DNA of 64,000 bases, from positions 1-64,000 of the forward strand of contig CAMYKU010000011.1 of assembly GCA_947259105.1 (NCBI GenBank). The letters are read 5' to 3'. Shown here one piece after another: positions 6,959 through 15,968 of the stretch. Numbering within the stretch: position 1 is the stretch's first letter; each line of letters starts with the position of its first letter. The notes below the pieces were generated by a model, which did no database searches, was not told where the DNA came from, and saw only the letters and a program-made list of their open reading frames with translations. The position numbers and the translations under genes were made by a program. This DNA comes from an uncultured Alphaproteobacteria bacterium (GTDB lineage Bacteria > Pseudomonadota > Alphaproteobacteria > UBA8366 > JADFVY01).

Positions 6959-9409
6959 ATGAGCAAGGAACTCCCGAAACAGGCGCGGGTGGTCGTCATC
7001 GGCGGCGGCGTGGTCGGCTGCAGCACCGCCTACCACCTGACCAAGCTGGGCTGGAAGGACGTTGTTCTCCTGGAGCGCCGGCAGCTGACCTGCGGCACCA
7101 CGTGGCACGCGGCCGGGCTGGTCGGGCAACTGCGCGCTACAATGAACCTGACGCGGCTGGCGCAGTACACCGCCGGCCTCTACGAGACGCTGGAAGCCGA
7201 GACCGGACTCGCAACGGGCTTCATGCAGCGCGGCAGCATCGGGCTGGCCCTGCACGACGAGCGCATGGAGGAGCTCAGGCGCGGCGCCTCGATGGCCAAG
7301 ACCTTCGGGCTCGAGGTGGAGGTCGTCGGCCCCGAGGAGATCAAGCGGTCCTGGCCGCTGGTCAATACCGACGGCGTCGTCGGCGGCGTGTTCCTGCCCA
7401 GGGACGGCCAGTGCAACCCGACCGACACCACCCAGGCGCTAGCCAAGGGCGCGCGGATGGGCGGCGCGCAGATCTTCGAGAACGTCAAGGTCACCGGCGT
7501 GCTGACCAAAGGCCGCCGCGCCGTCGGCGTCGCCACGGAACAGGGTGAGATCGCGGCGGACTATGTCGTCAATTGCGGCGGCATGTGGGGCCGCGAGATC
7601 GGCCGTTCGGTCGGCGTCAACACGCCGCTGCACGCCTGCGAGCATTTCTACATCGTCACCGAGCCGATCGACGAGCTCTCGCGCGACCTGCCGGTCATGC
7701 GCGTGCCCGACGAATGCGCCTATTACAAGGAGGACGCCGGCAAGCTGCTGCTGGGCGCGTTCGAGCCGGGCTCGAAACCCTGGGGCATGGATGGCATTCC
7801 GGAGGATTTCTGCTTCGACGAGCTGCCGGAGGATGTGGACCATTTCGCGCCGGTGCTGGAGGCGGCGATGAACCGCCTGCCGATCCTCGAGAGCGCCGGC
7901 ATCCGCACCTTCTTCAACGGGCCGGAAAGCTTCACGCCGGACAACGCCTATCTGCTGGGCGCGGCGCCGGAGCTGGACAATTTCTTCATGGCCTGCGGCT
8001 TCAACTCGATCGGCATCCAGTCGGCCGGCGGCGCCGGCAAGGTGCTCTCGGAGTGGATCGTCGAGGGCTACCCGCCGATGGATTTGTGGGACGTCGACGT
8101 GCGCCGCATGATGCCGTTCCAGGGCAACGGGACCTATCTGCGCGAGCGTGTGTCGGAGACGCTGGGGCTGTTGTACGACATGCACTGGCCGTACCGGCAG
8201 TACGAGACCGCCCGCGGCGCCCGGCAGTCTATCCTGCACGACCGTCTGGCGGCGCGCGGCGCCTGCTTCGGCACGGTTGCCGGCTGGGAGCGCGCCAACT
8301 GGTTCGCGCCGGACGGCGTCGCGCCGAAATACGACTACAGCTACGGCCGCCAGAACTGGTTCGAATACGCGAAGGCCGAGCATATGGCGGTGCGCGAGAA
8401 TGTCGGCCTGTTCGACATGTCGAGCTTCGCGAAGTTCCTGGTCCAGGGCCGCGATGCCGAGACGGTGCTGCAGGCGGTCTGCGCCAACGATGTCGGCGTC
8501 GAGCCGGGGCGCGTCGTCTATACCCAGTGGCTGAACGAACGCGGCGGCATCGAGGCCGACCTGACGGTCACGCGCCTTGCCGAAGACCGCTACCAGGTGA
8601 CCACAGCGGCGGCCTCGGCGGTGCGCGACATGGACTGGCTGAAACGGCATATTCCCGACGACGCCCATGTCTTCGTGACCGATATCACCTCGGCCCAGGC
8701 GGTGCTCCCTGTGATGGGGCCGAATTCCCGCGCCCTGCTGCAGAAGGTCACCGATGCCGACCTGTCGATCGGCGGCTTTCCCTTCGGCACCGCGCAGGAC
8801 ATCGAGATCGGCTATGCCAGGGTGCTGGCCCAGCGCATCACCTATGTCGGCGAGCTCGGTTGGGAGCTCTACATCCCGACCGAATTCGCGCCGGACGTCT
8901 TCGACCGAATCGTGGCGGCGGGAGAGCAGTTCGGGTTGAAGCTGTGCGGCCTGCACGTGCTGGACTCCTGCCGCATCGAGAAGGCGTTCCGCCATTTCGG
9001 TCACGACATCACCGACGAGGACACGCCGGTCGAGGCCGGGCTCGGCTTCGCCTGCGCCTTCGACAAGGCGATTCCCTTCATCGGCCGCAACGCACTGCTG
9101 CGCCAGAAGGAGGCCGGCGTGCCGGAAAAACGCATGGTCCAGTTCAAGCTGGAGGATCCGGAGCCGCTGCTCTATCACAACGAGCCGATCCTGCGCGACG
9201 GCGAGATCGTCGGCCACACGACGTCCGGCAGTTACGGCCATGCTCTCGGCGGCGCGGTCGGCATGGGTTACATCCACGACAAGGGCGGCGTCACGAAGGA
9301 TTACGTCGAATCCGGCAGGTTCGAAATCGAGATCGCGGGCGAACGCGTCCCCGCGACGGCCAGCCTTTGGCCGATGTACGATCCGAAGGGCGAGCGGGTG
9401 AAAGTCTAG
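6959..9409 (+). CDS. FAD-dependent oxidoreductase/GcvT fusion, dimethylglycine or sarcosine dehydrogenase family
   Basis: This 816-residue protein has an N-terminal FAD-binding DAO domain with dinucleotide motif VVVIGGGVVGC (residues ~11-21) and the motif TTWHAAGL, whose His50 matches the residue that carries covalent FAD in dimethylglycine and sarcosine dehydrogenases. A central FAO_M-type region and a C-terminal GcvT aminomethyltransferase half (SYGRQNWFEYAKAEHMAVRE onwards) follow. The family oxidatively removes N-methyl groups and passes the one-carbon unit to tetrahydrofolate. It directly follows the XRE-cupin gene and precedes an MttB-type gene. The exact N-methyl substrate is not determined. 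Confidence 0.87.
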   Translation: MSKELPKQARVVVIGGGVVGCSTAYHLTKLGWKDVVLLERRQLTCGTTWHAAGLVGQLRATMNLTRLAQYTAGLYETLEAETGLATGFMQRGSIGLALHDERMEELRRGASMAKTFGLEVEVVGPEEIKRSWPLVNTDGVVGGVFLPRDGQCNPTDTTQALAKGARMGGAQIFENVKVTGVLTKGRRAVGVATEQGEIAADYVVNCGGMWGREIGRSVGVNTPLHACEHFYIVTEPIDELSRDLPVMRVPDECAYYKEDAGKLLLGAFEPGSKPWGMDGIPEDFCFDELPEDVDHFAPVLEAAMNRLPILESAGIRTFFNGPESFTPDNAYLLGAAPELDNFFMACGFNSIGIQSAGGAGKVLSEWIVEGYPPMDLWDVDVRRMMPFQGNGTYLRERVSETLGLLYDMHWPYRQYETARGARQSILHDRLAARGACFGTVAGWERANWFAPDGVAPKYDYSYGRQNWFEYAKAEHMAVRENVGLFDMSSFAKFLVQGRDAETVLQAVCANDVGVEPGRVVYTQWLNERGGIEADLTVTRLAEDRYQVTTAAASAVRDMDWLKRHIPDDAHVFVTDITSAQAVLPVMGPNSRALLQKVTDADLSIGGFPFGTAQDIEIGYARVLAQRITYVGELGWELYIPTEFAPDVFDRIVAAGEQFGLKLCGLHVLDSCRIEKAFRHFGHDITDEDTPVEAGLGFACAFDKAIPFIGRNALLRQKEAGVPEKRMVQFKLEDPEPLLYHNEPILRDGEIVGHTTSGSYGHALGGAVGMGYIHDKGGVTKDYVESGRFEIEIAGERVPATASLWPMYDPKGERVKV

Positions 9410-9459
9410 GGCGCGTGCGGGCGGGCCGGCACCGACCCGGATCCTGAGGGAGGACGGAG

Positions 9460-11034
9460 ATGACGGAAGAGCGGAAGAGGGGCGGACGCCGGGGCGGGCG
9501 GGCGGCGCGGCAGGCGGAGCGCGCGGCGCCGCTTCAGGATGCGTTGCGGCCGGTGCGGCCGGGCATGGAGGGCGGCCGCTATATGCCGCTGACCGATGCG
9601 GAAATCCTGAAGATTCATCACGCCGCGCTCGAGGTGCTGGAGACGGTGGGGCTGTGCGACGCCATCCCGTCCTGCATCGAGGCGGTCACCGCCGCCGGCG
9701 GCCGGATGAGCGACGGCGGACGGCTGCTGTTTCCGCGCGCGCTGATCGAGGACACCATCGCCAGGGCAGCGCGGCATTTCCCGGTCTACGCCCAGAACCC
9801 GGCGCAGGACATGGAGCCGTGGGGCAAGAGGGTGTATTTCGGCACCGCCGGCGCGGCGGTGCATATGGTCGACGCCATGACCCGCGAACACCGGGATTCG
9901 ACCCTGGCCGACCTCTACGATATCGCCCGGCTGGTCGACACGCTGGACCACGCGGCCTTCTATCAGCGGTCCGTCACCGCCCGCGACATGCAGAGCGGGC
10001 GCGATCTCGACGTCAACACGCTCTACGCCTGCATTTCCGGCACCACCAAGCATGTGGGCACCAGTTTCGTTTCGCCGCGCAATATTGAGGAAGGGCTGCG
10101 GATCCTGCACCGCGTCGCCGGCGGCGAGGACAAATGGCGCGCGCGCCCGTTCGTTTCCATGTCCTGCTGCTTCGTGGTGCCGCCGCTGAAATTCGCCGAG
10201 GATGCCTGCGCCTGCCTGGAGGCGGGCGTGCGCGGCGGCATGCCGGTCCTGCTGCTGTCGGCGGGCCAGGCCGGCGCGACCAGCCCGGCGGCGCTGGCCG
10301 GCGCGGTGGTGCTGCAGGTCGCCGAGTGCCTCGCGGGCCTTGCCTATGTCAACGCCATCAAGCCCGGCGCCGTCGCCATCATGGGATCCTGGCCCTTCGT
10401 GTCCGACCTGCGCAGCGGCGCGATGAGCGGCGGCAGCCCGGAACAGGCGCTGCTGTCGGCGGCCTGCGCCCAGATGATGCATTTCTACGACCTGACCAGC
10501 GGCCTGCCCGCGGGCATGACCGATTCCAAGCTGCCGGACGCCCAGGCCGGCGCCGAAAAGGGCTACACCAACGCTATCGTCGGCGTGGCCGGGGCCAACA
10601 TGATCTACGAGTCGCTGGGCATGCATGCGAGCCTCCTGAGCACCTGCCTGGAGAGCTATGTCATCGACAACGACACCCTGGGCGCCGCCATGCGCATGGT
10701 GCGCGGCATCGACGTCAACGACGAGAGCCTGTCGGTGGATGTGATCCGCCAGGTCTGCCTGGACGGGCCGGGACACTTCCTGGGCAGCGACCAGACGCTG
10801 GCGCTGATGCAGCGCGAATACGTCTATCCCGTCGTCGGCGACCGCACGAGTCCCAAGGAATGGAAGGAGATCGGCTCGACCGACGTGGTGCAGAAGGCCC
10901 GCGACCGGGTGGAGAAGATATTGGCGTCGCACTACCCGTCGCATATCGGCGACGAGGTCGACGAGGCGATCCGCGCCGAGGCGGACATCAAACTGCCGCG
11001 CGAGACGATGCGGCCGGGCAACGGCCGCTGGTAG
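9460..11034 (+). CDS. Trimethylamine methyltransferase (MttB) family protein, non-pyrrolysine
   Basis: This 524-residue protein is recognisably MttB family (LTDAEILKIHHAALEVLETV near the start; TSGLPAGMTDSKLPDAQAG; GAEKGYTNAI later). The frame runs uninterrupted with no in-frame amber codon, so it belongs to the non-pyrrolysine MttB-like group, which includes MtgB glycine betaine:corrinoid methyltransferase. The first ~25 residues are strongly basic (KRGGRRGGRAARQAER) and unusual. GGAGGACGGAG gives a strong ribosome-binding site. It sits between two dimethylglycine dehydrogenase-like genes, so a quaternary or tertiary methylamine substrate is likely. No corrinoid protein is encoded nearby. 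Confidence 0.85.
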   Translation: MTEERKRGGRRGGRAARQAERAAPLQDALRPVRPGMEGGRYMPLTDAEILKIHHAALEVLETVGLCDAIPSCIEAVTAAGGRMSDGGRLLFPRALIEDTIARAARHFPVYAQNPAQDMEPWGKRVYFGTAGAAVHMVDAMTREHRDSTLADLYDIARLVDTLDHAAFYQRSVTARDMQSGRDLDVNTLYACISGTTKHVGTSFVSPRNIEEGLRILHRVAGGEDKWRARPFVSMSCCFVVPPLKFAEDACACLEAGVRGGMPVLLLSAGQAGATSPAALAGAVVLQVAECLAGLAYVNAIKPGAVAIMGSWPFVSDLRSGAMSGGSPEQALLSAACAQMMHFYDLTSGLPAGMTDSKLPDAQAGAEKGYTNAIVGVAGANMIYESLGMHASLLSTCLESYVIDNDTLGAAMRMVRGIDVNDESLSVDVIRQVCLDGPGHFLGSDQTLALMQREYVYPVVGDRTSPKEWKEIGSTDVVQKARDRVEKILASHYPSHIGDEVDEAIRAEADIKLPRETMRPGNGRW

Positions 11035-11061
11035 GAACGCAAGGAAACGCAGGAGGCAACG

Positions 11062-13485
11062 ATGCAGACACATGCGAGGGCCGTAATCGTCGGCGGCGGG
11101 ATGATGGGGGTCGGGCTGGCCTACCATCTGGGCCTCGAGGGCTGGACCGATACGCTGCTGGTCGAAAAGGCGGAGCTGACATCGGGCTCCACATGGCACG
11201 CGGCCGGACAATGCCCCAGCTTCATCGGCGACTACAACATGGCCAAGATCCACCATTACGGCAACACGCTGTACCCGAAGCTGGAGGCGATGACCGGCCA
11301 GCATGCGGGCTGGCACGGCTGCGGCGGTCTGCGTTTCGCGACCACCCCGGAAGAAGTCGACTGGTTCAGATATGTCGAGGGCATATCGCGCAATATCGGC
11401 TTCCGCATGGAGGTGATCGGCCCCGGGGAGGCGATCAGGATCAACCCGTTCCTCGAGTCGCTGGACGGCGTGCTGGCGGTGGCCCGGACCCTGGATGACG
11501 GGCACGTCGACCCGGCCAGCAGCTGCAACGCCATGGCCAAGGCGGCGCGCGACCTGGGCGTCGCGATGGAGCGGCACAACCGGGTGCTGGACATCAGGCC
11601 GCTGCCGGGCGGCGAATGGCAGGTGGCCACCGAGAAGGGCGACGTGACCTGCGAGCATGTGGTCAATGCCGGCGGCTGCTACGCCCGCGAGATCATGAAA
11701 TGGGTCGGCGGCGACGCGCCGATCACCAACATGGAGCACCAGTACATCGTCACCGAGGCGATGCCGGAATTCCTGTCGCGCAACGAGGAAATCCCGGTCA
11801 TGCGCGACCCGTACGTCACCTCCTATTACCGGCAGGAGCAGAAGGCGGGGCTGATCGGCATCTACGAGCCGAATTGCCGCGAGGCCTGGGCCGACCGCGG
11901 CGGTTATCCCGAGTGGGAGTCCGAAAGCGAGCTGTTCGAGGGGGATCTGGAGCGCGCGGCGCCGTGGATGGAGCGCTGGTTCGAGCGCATGCCGATGTTC
12001 GAGAACGCCGGCATCAAGCGCATCGTCAACGGCGCCATCCCGCATACGCCCGACAACAACCCGCTGCTCGGCCCGGCCGCGGGCCTGCGGAATTTCTGGA
12101 TGTGCTGCGGCTCGGCGATCGGCATCGCCCAGGGCGCGGGCTGCGGCAAGTACCTGGCCGAGTGGATGGTGCATGGCGACGCCGAGATCAACATGGCCGG
12201 AGTCGATCCACGCCGCTACGGGCCCTGGACCAGCGAAGACTATGTCCGCGACATGTCGTTCCAGGATTACGCGCACATGTACGTGCTGCACCTGCCGGGC
12301 GAGGAACGGCCGGCGGGACGGCCGGTGCGCACGTCTATGCTTTATGAAACCCTGACGGCCAAGGGCGCGGTGCACACCCAGGCCTTCGGCTGGGAGCGGC
12401 CGAAATGGTTCTCGCCGGACGGGCGCGCCGAGAAGCCCGGCTTCCGCCGCAACAACACGCACGACGTGGTGGCCGCCGAATGCAAGGCGGTGCGCGAGCG
12501 GGTCGGGATTCTCGATCTGTCCAGCTTCGCCAAGTTCGACGTCGCGGGGCCGGATGCCGAATCCTTCCTCAACCGGGTCTACGCCAACACCATGCCGACA
12601 AAGCCCGGCGGCGTCGTGCTGGCCCATATCCTGGGGCCGACCGGGCGGATCAGGGGCGAATCGACGATCACGCGTCTGGCCGGGGACCGGTTCTACATCC
12701 TGTCCGGCGCCGCCTGGGAGATCCGCGACCACGATGCCCTGGCCATGGCGATGCGGGACGGCGAGCGGGTCGAGATCGCCAACGTCACCGACGAGTGGGG
12801 CGTCCTGGTGGTGGCCGGCCCGAAATCGCGCGACACGCTGTCGGCGGTCACCAATGCGAGCCTCGCGAACGCGGATTTCCGCTGGCTTTCGGGCCAGGAG
12901 ATCGGTATGGCGGGGATCGACGTGCGGGCGTTGCGGGTCAACTACGTCGGATCGCTGGGCTGGGAACTGCACTGCCCGATGGACCGGCTGAAGGATTTGT
13001 ACGACGCCGTCTGGAAGGCGGGCGAGGAACACGGCATCGCCGATTTCGGCGTCTATGCGGTGAATTCGCTGCGCCTGGAGAAGGCCTACAAGGGGCTGGG
13101 CGCGGAACTGACCAACGAGATCACCCCGGTCGAGGCCGACACCATGCGGTTCGTGAAGCTGGACAAGGAGTTCGCCGGCCGGGCGGATGTCGAGGCGGCG
13201 CAGGCGAAGGGTCCCTGGACCAGCATCGTCTATTGCGAGGTCGCCGCCGGCGACGCCGACGTGCATGGCGGCGAGCCGGTGATGGACGGCGACCGGGTCA
13301 TCGGCGTCACCACCTCAGGCGGCTATGGCCATACGGTGCAGAAGAGCCTGTGCTTCGCCTACGTGGAGCCGGGTTATGCGGCGCCGGGCAAACGCTTCGA
13401 CGTGGAAATCCTGGGCGACCGGCGGCAGGCGACGGTGCGGGCCGAGCCGGCGTTCGACCCGGGCAACGCGGCGCTGCGGTCCTGA
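11062..13485 (+). CDS. FAD-dependent oxidoreductase/GcvT fusion, second dimethylglycine dehydrogenase-like paralogue
   Basis: This 807-residue protein has the same architecture as the product of 6959-9409: dinucleotide motif AVIVGGGMMGVGLAYHL, STWHAAGQ with the putative covalent-FAD His46, then a GcvT half (AKFDVAGPDAESFLNRVY; YVGSLGWELHCPMD). AGGAGG lies 5 bases before the ATG. The two paralogues differ clearly throughout, so they probably act on different or successive N-methyl compounds, for example dimethylglycine then sarcosine. It is cotranscribed with the MttB-type gene (27-bp gap). Substrate assignment is inference. Confidence 0.86.
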   Translation: MQTHARAVIVGGGMMGVGLAYHLGLEGWTDTLLVEKAELTSGSTWHAAGQCPSFIGDYNMAKIHHYGNTLYPKLEAMTGQHAGWHGCGGLRFATTPEEVDWFRYVEGISRNIGFRMEVIGPGEAIRINPFLESLDGVLAVARTLDDGHVDPASSCNAMAKAARDLGVAMERHNRVLDIRPLPGGEWQVATEKGDVTCEHVVNAGGCYAREIMKWVGGDAPITNMEHQYIVTEAMPEFLSRNEEIPVMRDPYVTSYYRQEQKAGLIGIYEPNCREAWADRGGYPEWESESELFEGDLERAAPWMERWFERMPMFENAGIKRIVNGAIPHTPDNNPLLGPAAGLRNFWMCCGSAIGIAQGAGCGKYLAEWMVHGDAEINMAGVDPRRYGPWTSEDYVRDMSFQDYAHMYVLHLPGEERPAGRPVRTSMLYETLTAKGAVHTQAFGWERPKWFSPDGRAEKPGFRRNNTHDVVAAECKAVRERVGILDLSSFAKFDVAGPDAESFLNRVYANTMPTKPGGVVLAHILGPTGRIRGESTITRLAGDRFYILSGAAWEIRDHDALAMAMRDGERVEIANVTDEWGVLVVAGPKSRDTLSAVTNASLANADFRWLSGQEIGMAGIDVRALRVNYVGSLGWELHCPMDRLKDLYDAVWKAGEEHGIADFGVYAVNSLRLEKAYKGLGAELTNEITPVEADTMRFVKLDKEFAGRADVEAAQAKGPWTSIVYCEVAAGDADVHGGEPVMDGDRVIGVTTSGGYGHTVQKSLCFAYVEPGYAAPGKRFDVEILGDRRQATVRAEPAFDPGNAALRS

Positions 13486-13511
13486 AGACCGGTCAACGCC
13501 GCGCCGTCATG

Positions 13512-13991
13512 CTAGAGCGGGCGGTCCAGCGCGAGATCGAGCGACGCAAAGGCGGCGCCCGCCACGATGGCGCGGTCTGTCATACGCTGCAGCGCCGCAT
13601 CGAAGACGGCTGGGTCGATGCCCGGATACACATACTCGATGATTTCCTGCCGCACGGCGGTGGCGAAGCCGTCCAGGGCCTCTTGCGCGCGGTGGGTCAG
13701 AAGACCGGGATCCGATGAGAAATCCCCGTGCTCCAGGCTGTCGAGGAGTCCGATCTGTTGGTCCCGCATCTCATTGAAGCGGCGCAGATGATCGCTGTTC
13801 GCGTGTCCCATGCGAAGGTCGAACGCACCTTCGACCGCCAGGCCCAGCATCACGCGAACCGCGCCGAGCATCGGGATGTTCCGGTTGGAATCCGCCGCCG
13901 GCGTCCGGACGGGCGCACCATGGCGCGTGCGTATGCCTGCATCGGGCCGCGGCCGGGCCGGCGCATCGTGAAACTCTAGACTTCCGAACAT
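13512..13991 (-). CDS. Hypothetical protein
   Basis: The 159-residue product is not one I recognise. ATG 13991 has AAGGGG six bases upstream; a longer start at 14069 is possible but lacks a signal. The protein is mostly helical: an N-terminal part rich in Pro and Arg, then GAVRVMLGLAVEGAFDLRMG and an acidic/amphipathic C-terminal half (RQEIIEYVYPGIDPAVF). It has no signal peptide or membrane helix. It is divergent from soxB and convergent with the preceding flavoprotein gene, so it may share the AT-rich control region upstream of soxB. Confidence 0.55.
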   Translation of the reverse strand: MFGSLEFHDAPARPRPDAGIRTRHGAPVRTPAADSNRNIPMLGAVRVMLGLAVEGAFDLRMGHANSDHLRRFNEMRDQQIGLLDSLEHGDFSSDPGLLTHRAQEALDGFATAVRQEIIEYVYPGIDPAVFDAALQRMTDRAIVAGAAFASLDLALDRPL

Positions 13992-14112
13992 GCTCATCCC
14001 CTTTGTGCATTCTTCTGACGCCACGGTCGGGCGTTCCTGTCGCTCCGGACTATCGTTGTCGGCCGGCACCCCGGTTATCGCGGCCGGGGACGCCGTTGCG
14101 GCGGCTCCGACA

Positions 14113-14193
14113 GTTAAGCAATTGTTAAGCTTCTTTTTACGGCAAACGCGCCCCCTGGGGTAGCGATATCGTATTGATTTTATTTAAAATACG
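14113..14193. promoter_or_regulatory. AT-rich control region between the hypothetical gene and soxB
   Basis: Within the 419-bp gap 13992-14410 two signals stand out. One is a direct repeat of GTTAAGC at 14113-14119 and 14124-14130, eleven bases apart, that is one helical turn, as expected for a dimeric or tandem activator site. The other is an interrupted palindrome CGTATT-N12-AATACG at 14170-14193 in an AT-rich patch. Both lie between divergent genes. The rest of the gap shows no gene. No promoter boxes could be assigned with confidence. Confidence 0.35.
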
Positions 14194-14410
14194 CTGGTTT
14201 CCAGCCATTCCAAGGGATCGAACAAGCCGGTTACCGGCGCTTTCGCCGCCGGGACCGGAATTGCGGCGAATGCCCTGAATTCCAGGTATTCGCGCCGCCG
14301 GCGCCGGCATCGTGTTCTGACCAACGGGTGACGGTTCTGGCACAATCGGCGGCGCGGGGTCCGGCGATGATGGCGGCGCGGCGATCGCGTCGCGCCGGCA
14401 GGGAGACGGG

Positions 14411-15652
14411 ATGCCGTTCGGCCTTCTGAAATACGGGTTTTCGAGGACATATCCGGTGTGGCGGCAATTCCCGCCGCGGCCGGATCTGAAGCCGTCCTAT
14501 GACGTGGTGATCATCGGCGGCGGCGGGCACGGCCTGGCGGCGGCCTACCACCTGTCGCGCTATCACGGCATCACCAGCGTCGCGGTGCTGGACAAGGGTT
14601 ACCTCGGCGGCGGCAACACCGCGCGCAACACCGCGATCATCCGGTCCAACTACCTGACGCCCGAAGGCGTCGCATTCTACGACGAGGCGCTCCGGCTGTT
14701 TCAGGGGCTGAGCCACGAGTTCGACTTCAACATCCTCTATTCCGAGCGCGGCCACCTGACCCTGGCGCACACCGATGCCGCGATCCGCACCAGCCGCTGG
14801 CGCGCCGAGGTGAACACCCATCTGGGCGTCGAGTCGCGGCTCGTCTTCCCCGACGAAATCGCGCGCATCGAGCCGACGCTGGACCTGTCGCGCGAGGCCC
14901 GCTACCCGGTCCTCGGCGCGCTCTATCATGTACCCGGCGCGGTCGCGCGCCACGACGCGGTGGCCTGGGGCTATGGCATTCGCGCCGCGGAGCGCGGCGT
15001 GGAGCTGCACCCGATGACCGAAGTGACCGGGATCGAACAGGCGGACGGCAGGGTCACGGGCGTCGTCACCGACCGCGGCACGATCAAGTGCGGCGCCGTG
15101 ATCCAGGCCGTCGCGGGCATGAGTTCGGTGGTCGCCGGGATGGCCGGCTTCAAGCTGCCGATCCGTTCGATCCCGCTGCAGGCCTGCGTCTCGCAGCCGC
15201 TGAAGCCGTTCCTGAACACCATCGTCGTGTCGGGCAGCCTGCATATCTACATCTCGCAGAGCAGCCGCGGCGAACTGGTGATGGGCAGCGCCTCCGACCC
15301 CTATGTGCTCTATTCGACGCGCTCGTCGCTGGAGTTCACGGAAGGCCTGATGGGCCACATCCTCGAGCTGTTCCCTTTCCTTGGCGACGTCAAGCTGATG
15401 CGGCAGTGGGCCGGGATCACCGACATGACGCCGGACTTCGCGCCGGTCATGGGGACAACGCCGCTGGACGGCTACTACATCGACGCGGGCTGGGGCACCT
15501 GGGGCTTCAAGGCGACCCCGGCCTGCGGCAAGAACATGGCCGAACTGGTGGCCACCGGGAAGGTCCCGGACATGATCGCCCCCTTCACGCTGGAGCGCTT
15601 CCACAAATTCCGGATGCTCGGCGAGAAGGGCGCGGCCTCCGTGGGCCACTAG
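14411..15652 (+). CDS. soxB: Sarcosine oxidase subunit beta
   Basis: This 413-residue subunit carries the FAD-binding DAO domain (VVIIGGGGHGLAAAYHLSRY, residues ~32-51) and the characteristic GGGNTARNTAIIRSNY stretch of heterotetrameric sarcosine oxidase beta, which includes the region of the covalent FMN attachment His in the family. The N-terminal FGLLKYG...WRQFPPRP is typical. The enzyme oxidises sarcosine to glycine with O2 and delivers the methyl carbon as methylene-tetrahydrofolate. GGGAGACGGG precedes the ATG. It is the first gene of a tight soxBDAG operon, the delta subunit gene starting 13 bp downstream. Confidence 0.93.
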   Translation: MPFGLLKYGFSRTYPVWRQFPPRPDLKPSYDVVIIGGGGHGLAAAYHLSRYHGITSVAVLDKGYLGGGNTARNTAIIRSNYLTPEGVAFYDEALRLFQGLSHEFDFNILYSERGHLTLAHTDAAIRTSRWRAEVNTHLGVESRLVFPDEIARIEPTLDLSREARYPVLGALYHVPGAVARHDAVAWGYGIRAAERGVELHPMTEVTGIEQADGRVTGVVTDRGTIKCGAVIQAVAGMSSVVAGMAGFKLPIRSIPLQACVSQPLKPFLNTIVVSGSLHIYISQSSRGELVMGSASDPYVLYSTRSSLEFTEGLMGHILELFPFLGDVKLMRQWAGITDMTPDFAPVMGTTPLDGYYIDAGWGTWGFKATPACGKNMAELVATGKVPDMIAPFTLERFHKFRMLGEKGAASVGH

Positions 15653-15665
15653 GGGAGTACCGGCG

Positions 15666-15968
15666 ATGAAGATTCTGAACTGCCCGCTGAACGGCCCCCG
15701 CAACATCTCGGAATTCGTCTATGGCGGCGAGGTCACGGAAATGCCCGACCCGAACGCCTGCAGCGACGCGGAATGGGCCGATTACGTGCTGATGGAGAAC
15801 AACACCGCCGGAGTGATCCGCGAGTGGTGGTACCACGCCGCAACGGCGTACTGGTTCGTCGCCGAACGCAACACGGTGACCGACGAGGTCGTCCGGACCT
15901 ATCCGGCGGGCGCGCTGTTCAAGGAACGCGTCGCATTCGGCCCGCCGACTGAAGAAGGAGGGCGGTGA
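15666..15968 (+). CDS. soxD: Sarcosine oxidase subunit delta (variant lacking most zinc ligands)
   Basis: This 100-residue subunit sits between soxB and soxA as in canonical operons and keeps the family pattern (MKILNCPLNGPRN; EFVYGGE; EWWYHAATAYWF). Canonical delta subunits bind a structural zinc through CPxCG near the N-terminus and a later H-x3-C. Here Cys6 and His57 remain, but position 9 is Asn and the last Cys position is Ala, so the site appears lost or changed. The stop codon overlaps the start of soxA (TGATG), pointing to translational coupling. The subunit call is secure from position and sequence. Confidence 0.88.
   Translation: MKILNCPLNGPRNISEFVYGGEVTEMPDPNACSDAEWADYVLMENNTAGVIREWWYHAATAYWFVAERNTVTDEVVRTYPAGALFKERVAFGPPTEEGGR

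Noticed and set aside
9460-11034. Possible pyrrolysine-containing MttB
   Set aside because: No in-frame TAG occurs inside the gene and no pyl genes are seen, so it belongs to the non-pyrrolysine group.
9406-13266. Very long antisense open frame (about 1286 codons) opposite the MttB and flavoprotein genes
   Set aside because: It lies wholly opposite two well-supported enzymes, its translation is His/Arg/Ala-rich with no domain, and GC-rich third positions commonly create such antisense frames.
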